Assembly: GCA_937982515.1 (NCBI GenBank)
Contig: CALJMB010000286.1
Coordinates: 1 to 6,065, forward strand
DNA: 6,065 bases
DNA from: an uncultured Balneolaceae bacterium
GTDB taxonomy: Bacteria; Bacteroidota; Rhodothermia; Balneolales; Balneolaceae
Direction: 5' to 3'
How positions within the stretch are numbered: position 1 is the stretch's first letter; each line of letters opens with the position of its first letter. Under the pieces are notes generated by a model. That model did no database searches. It was not told the DNA's origin and worked only from the letters and a program-made list of their open reading frames with translations. Positions 5,639 through 6,065 of this stretch are shown in pieces. The translations under genes and the position numbers were made by a program.

Positions 5639-5860
5639 CGGGTGGATACAAGGCGGCGGGATAGGGTGGAAGCCAATCGGCCTGAATGGAGTTCTGGTTC
5701 ACACTGCCGGAATCACAGGGGCCGGTGAAGGACAAACGGAGATCAGGACATCTGCCCCGGTCATCGGTCATCCGTCGCCGGCCTGCTTCATAAGCATACC
5801 GGCATTATAAATAGGAATCCGCATAAGATGTAGGATGAGATTCCTGTACAGACCGTGTCA

Positions 5861-5972
5861 GCCCCTGAGCAGGGGCATGCTCCCTATAGGGACAGGGGCG
5901 TGTCCCCTATAGGGGACAGGGTGCTGCTCCCTACCGGAGCAGGGCCATGCTCCCTGACGGGGCAGGGGCGCG
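5861..5972. repeat. Tandem array of five contiguous palindrome-bearing units
   Basis: Units at 5861-5879, 5880-5902, 5903-5926, 5927-5949 and 5950-5972 (the first shorter, the rest 23-24 bp) share the plan CTCCCT-nnn-GGG-(G/A)CAGGG followed by a G/C-rich stretch, mostly ending in TG. The units are individually palindromic to varying degrees. The clearest is GTCCCCTATAGGGGAC (5902-5917), a perfect 16-bp palindrome. GCCCCTG-AG-CAGGGGC (5861-5876) has 7-bp arms. There are no unique spacers, so this is not a CRISPR. The array runs directly into the 48-nt inverted-repeat element. Confidence 0.7.
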
Positions 5973-5976
5973 CTCA

Positions 5977-6024
5977 GCTCGTGCCACTTCCGTTATAGCA
6001 CGAACGGACGTTCGCGCTATTAAC
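5977..6024. repeat. 48-nt dispersed inverted-repeat element, copy 2
   Basis: GTTATAGCACGAAC (5992-6005), loop GGAC, then GTTCGCGCTATTAAC (6010-6024) repeat the element at 3335-3382. One arm base is changed (A at 6000) and one T is inserted in the right arm. The leader GCTCGTGCC...CTTCC is also kept with one base fewer. The stem is thus imperfect here while copy 1 is perfect. Confidence 0.7.
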
Positions 6025-6065
6025 TTAGGGCGTGTTGACATTCAACGTGCGGCGTGTCTTTGGGC

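Larger units (their letters stand above)
5579..6065. other. Gene-free 3' tract with hairpins and repeats
   Basis: I find no convincing gene in these 487 bp. They contain a possible terminator (5609-5638); a nested hairpin (5777-5803: GCCGG/CCGGC enclosing GCTT/AAGC); a longer-range inverted repeat AGGAATC / GATTCCT (5813-5819 and 5839-5845); a palindromic tandem array (5861-5972); and the second 48-nt inverted-repeat copy (5977-6024). The last 41 bases are unassigned because the window ends. Confidence 0.55.

Noticed and set aside
5553..5771. 72-codon minus-strand ORF overlapping the end of the dehydrogenase gene
   Set aside because: It has a hydrophilic, low-complexity translation with no recognisable domain, overlaps the SDR 3' end and has no visible start signals. 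A small real gene cannot be fully excluded.
5861..5972. CRISPR array
   Set aside because: Units are contiguous and related to each other with no unique spacers between identical repeats, and no cas gene is present.
6035..6040. TTGACA as a -35 promoter element near the right edge
   Set aside because: No TATAAT-like sequence lies at the proper distance before the window ends.

Overview
The window holds four complete chromosomal protein-coding genes and two repeat-rich intergenic tracts. It most resembles the Bacteroidota/Balneolota/Rhodothermota side of the FCB group. The evidence for this is indirect. None of the four starts has a Shine-Dalgarno sequence. Several TAnnTTTG-like promoter boxes occur. 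The acyltransferase (HQNAFSD box) and the two-domain VOC protein look like types common in that group. GC content is moderate, with an AT-rich divergent promoter region. No taxonomic marker gene is present, so the placement is an inference.

Layout, left to right: a GC-rich hairpin (58-82) lies downstream of a minus-strand STE24-type M48 membrane zinc protease (115-1395). A 185-bp divergent intergenic region with two hairpins follows. Next is a plus-strand PlsC-type acyltransferase with a C-terminal membrane region (1581-2936). The 564-bp convergent gap (2937-3500) is packed with related C-rich/G-rich palindromic elements, one copy of a 48-nt inverted repeat, and a good intrinsic terminator for the next gene. 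A minus-strand two-domain VOC (glyoxalase/dioxygenase-fold) protein (3501-4556) comes next. It is separated by a 299-bp AT-rich divergent control region from a plus-strand short-chain dehydrogenase resembling dihydropteridine reductase (4856-5578). The last 487 bp have no convincing gene. They carry a candidate terminator, structured hairpins, an array of five contiguous 19-24-bp palindrome-bearing units, and a second copy of the 48-nt inverted repeat.

The genes are two divergent pairs that converge on the central repeat tract, so no multi-gene operon is visible. The first pair are both predicted membrane proteins: a membrane protease and a probable lysophospholipid/glycerol-phosphate acyltransferase. 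The second pair are soluble enzymes that share a promoter region and may be co-regulated; no common pathway can be shown. I see no defence system, CRISPR array, phage gene, transposase, tRNA or rRNA. The most unusual content is the repeats and the dehydrogenase that lacks the usual catalytic serine.
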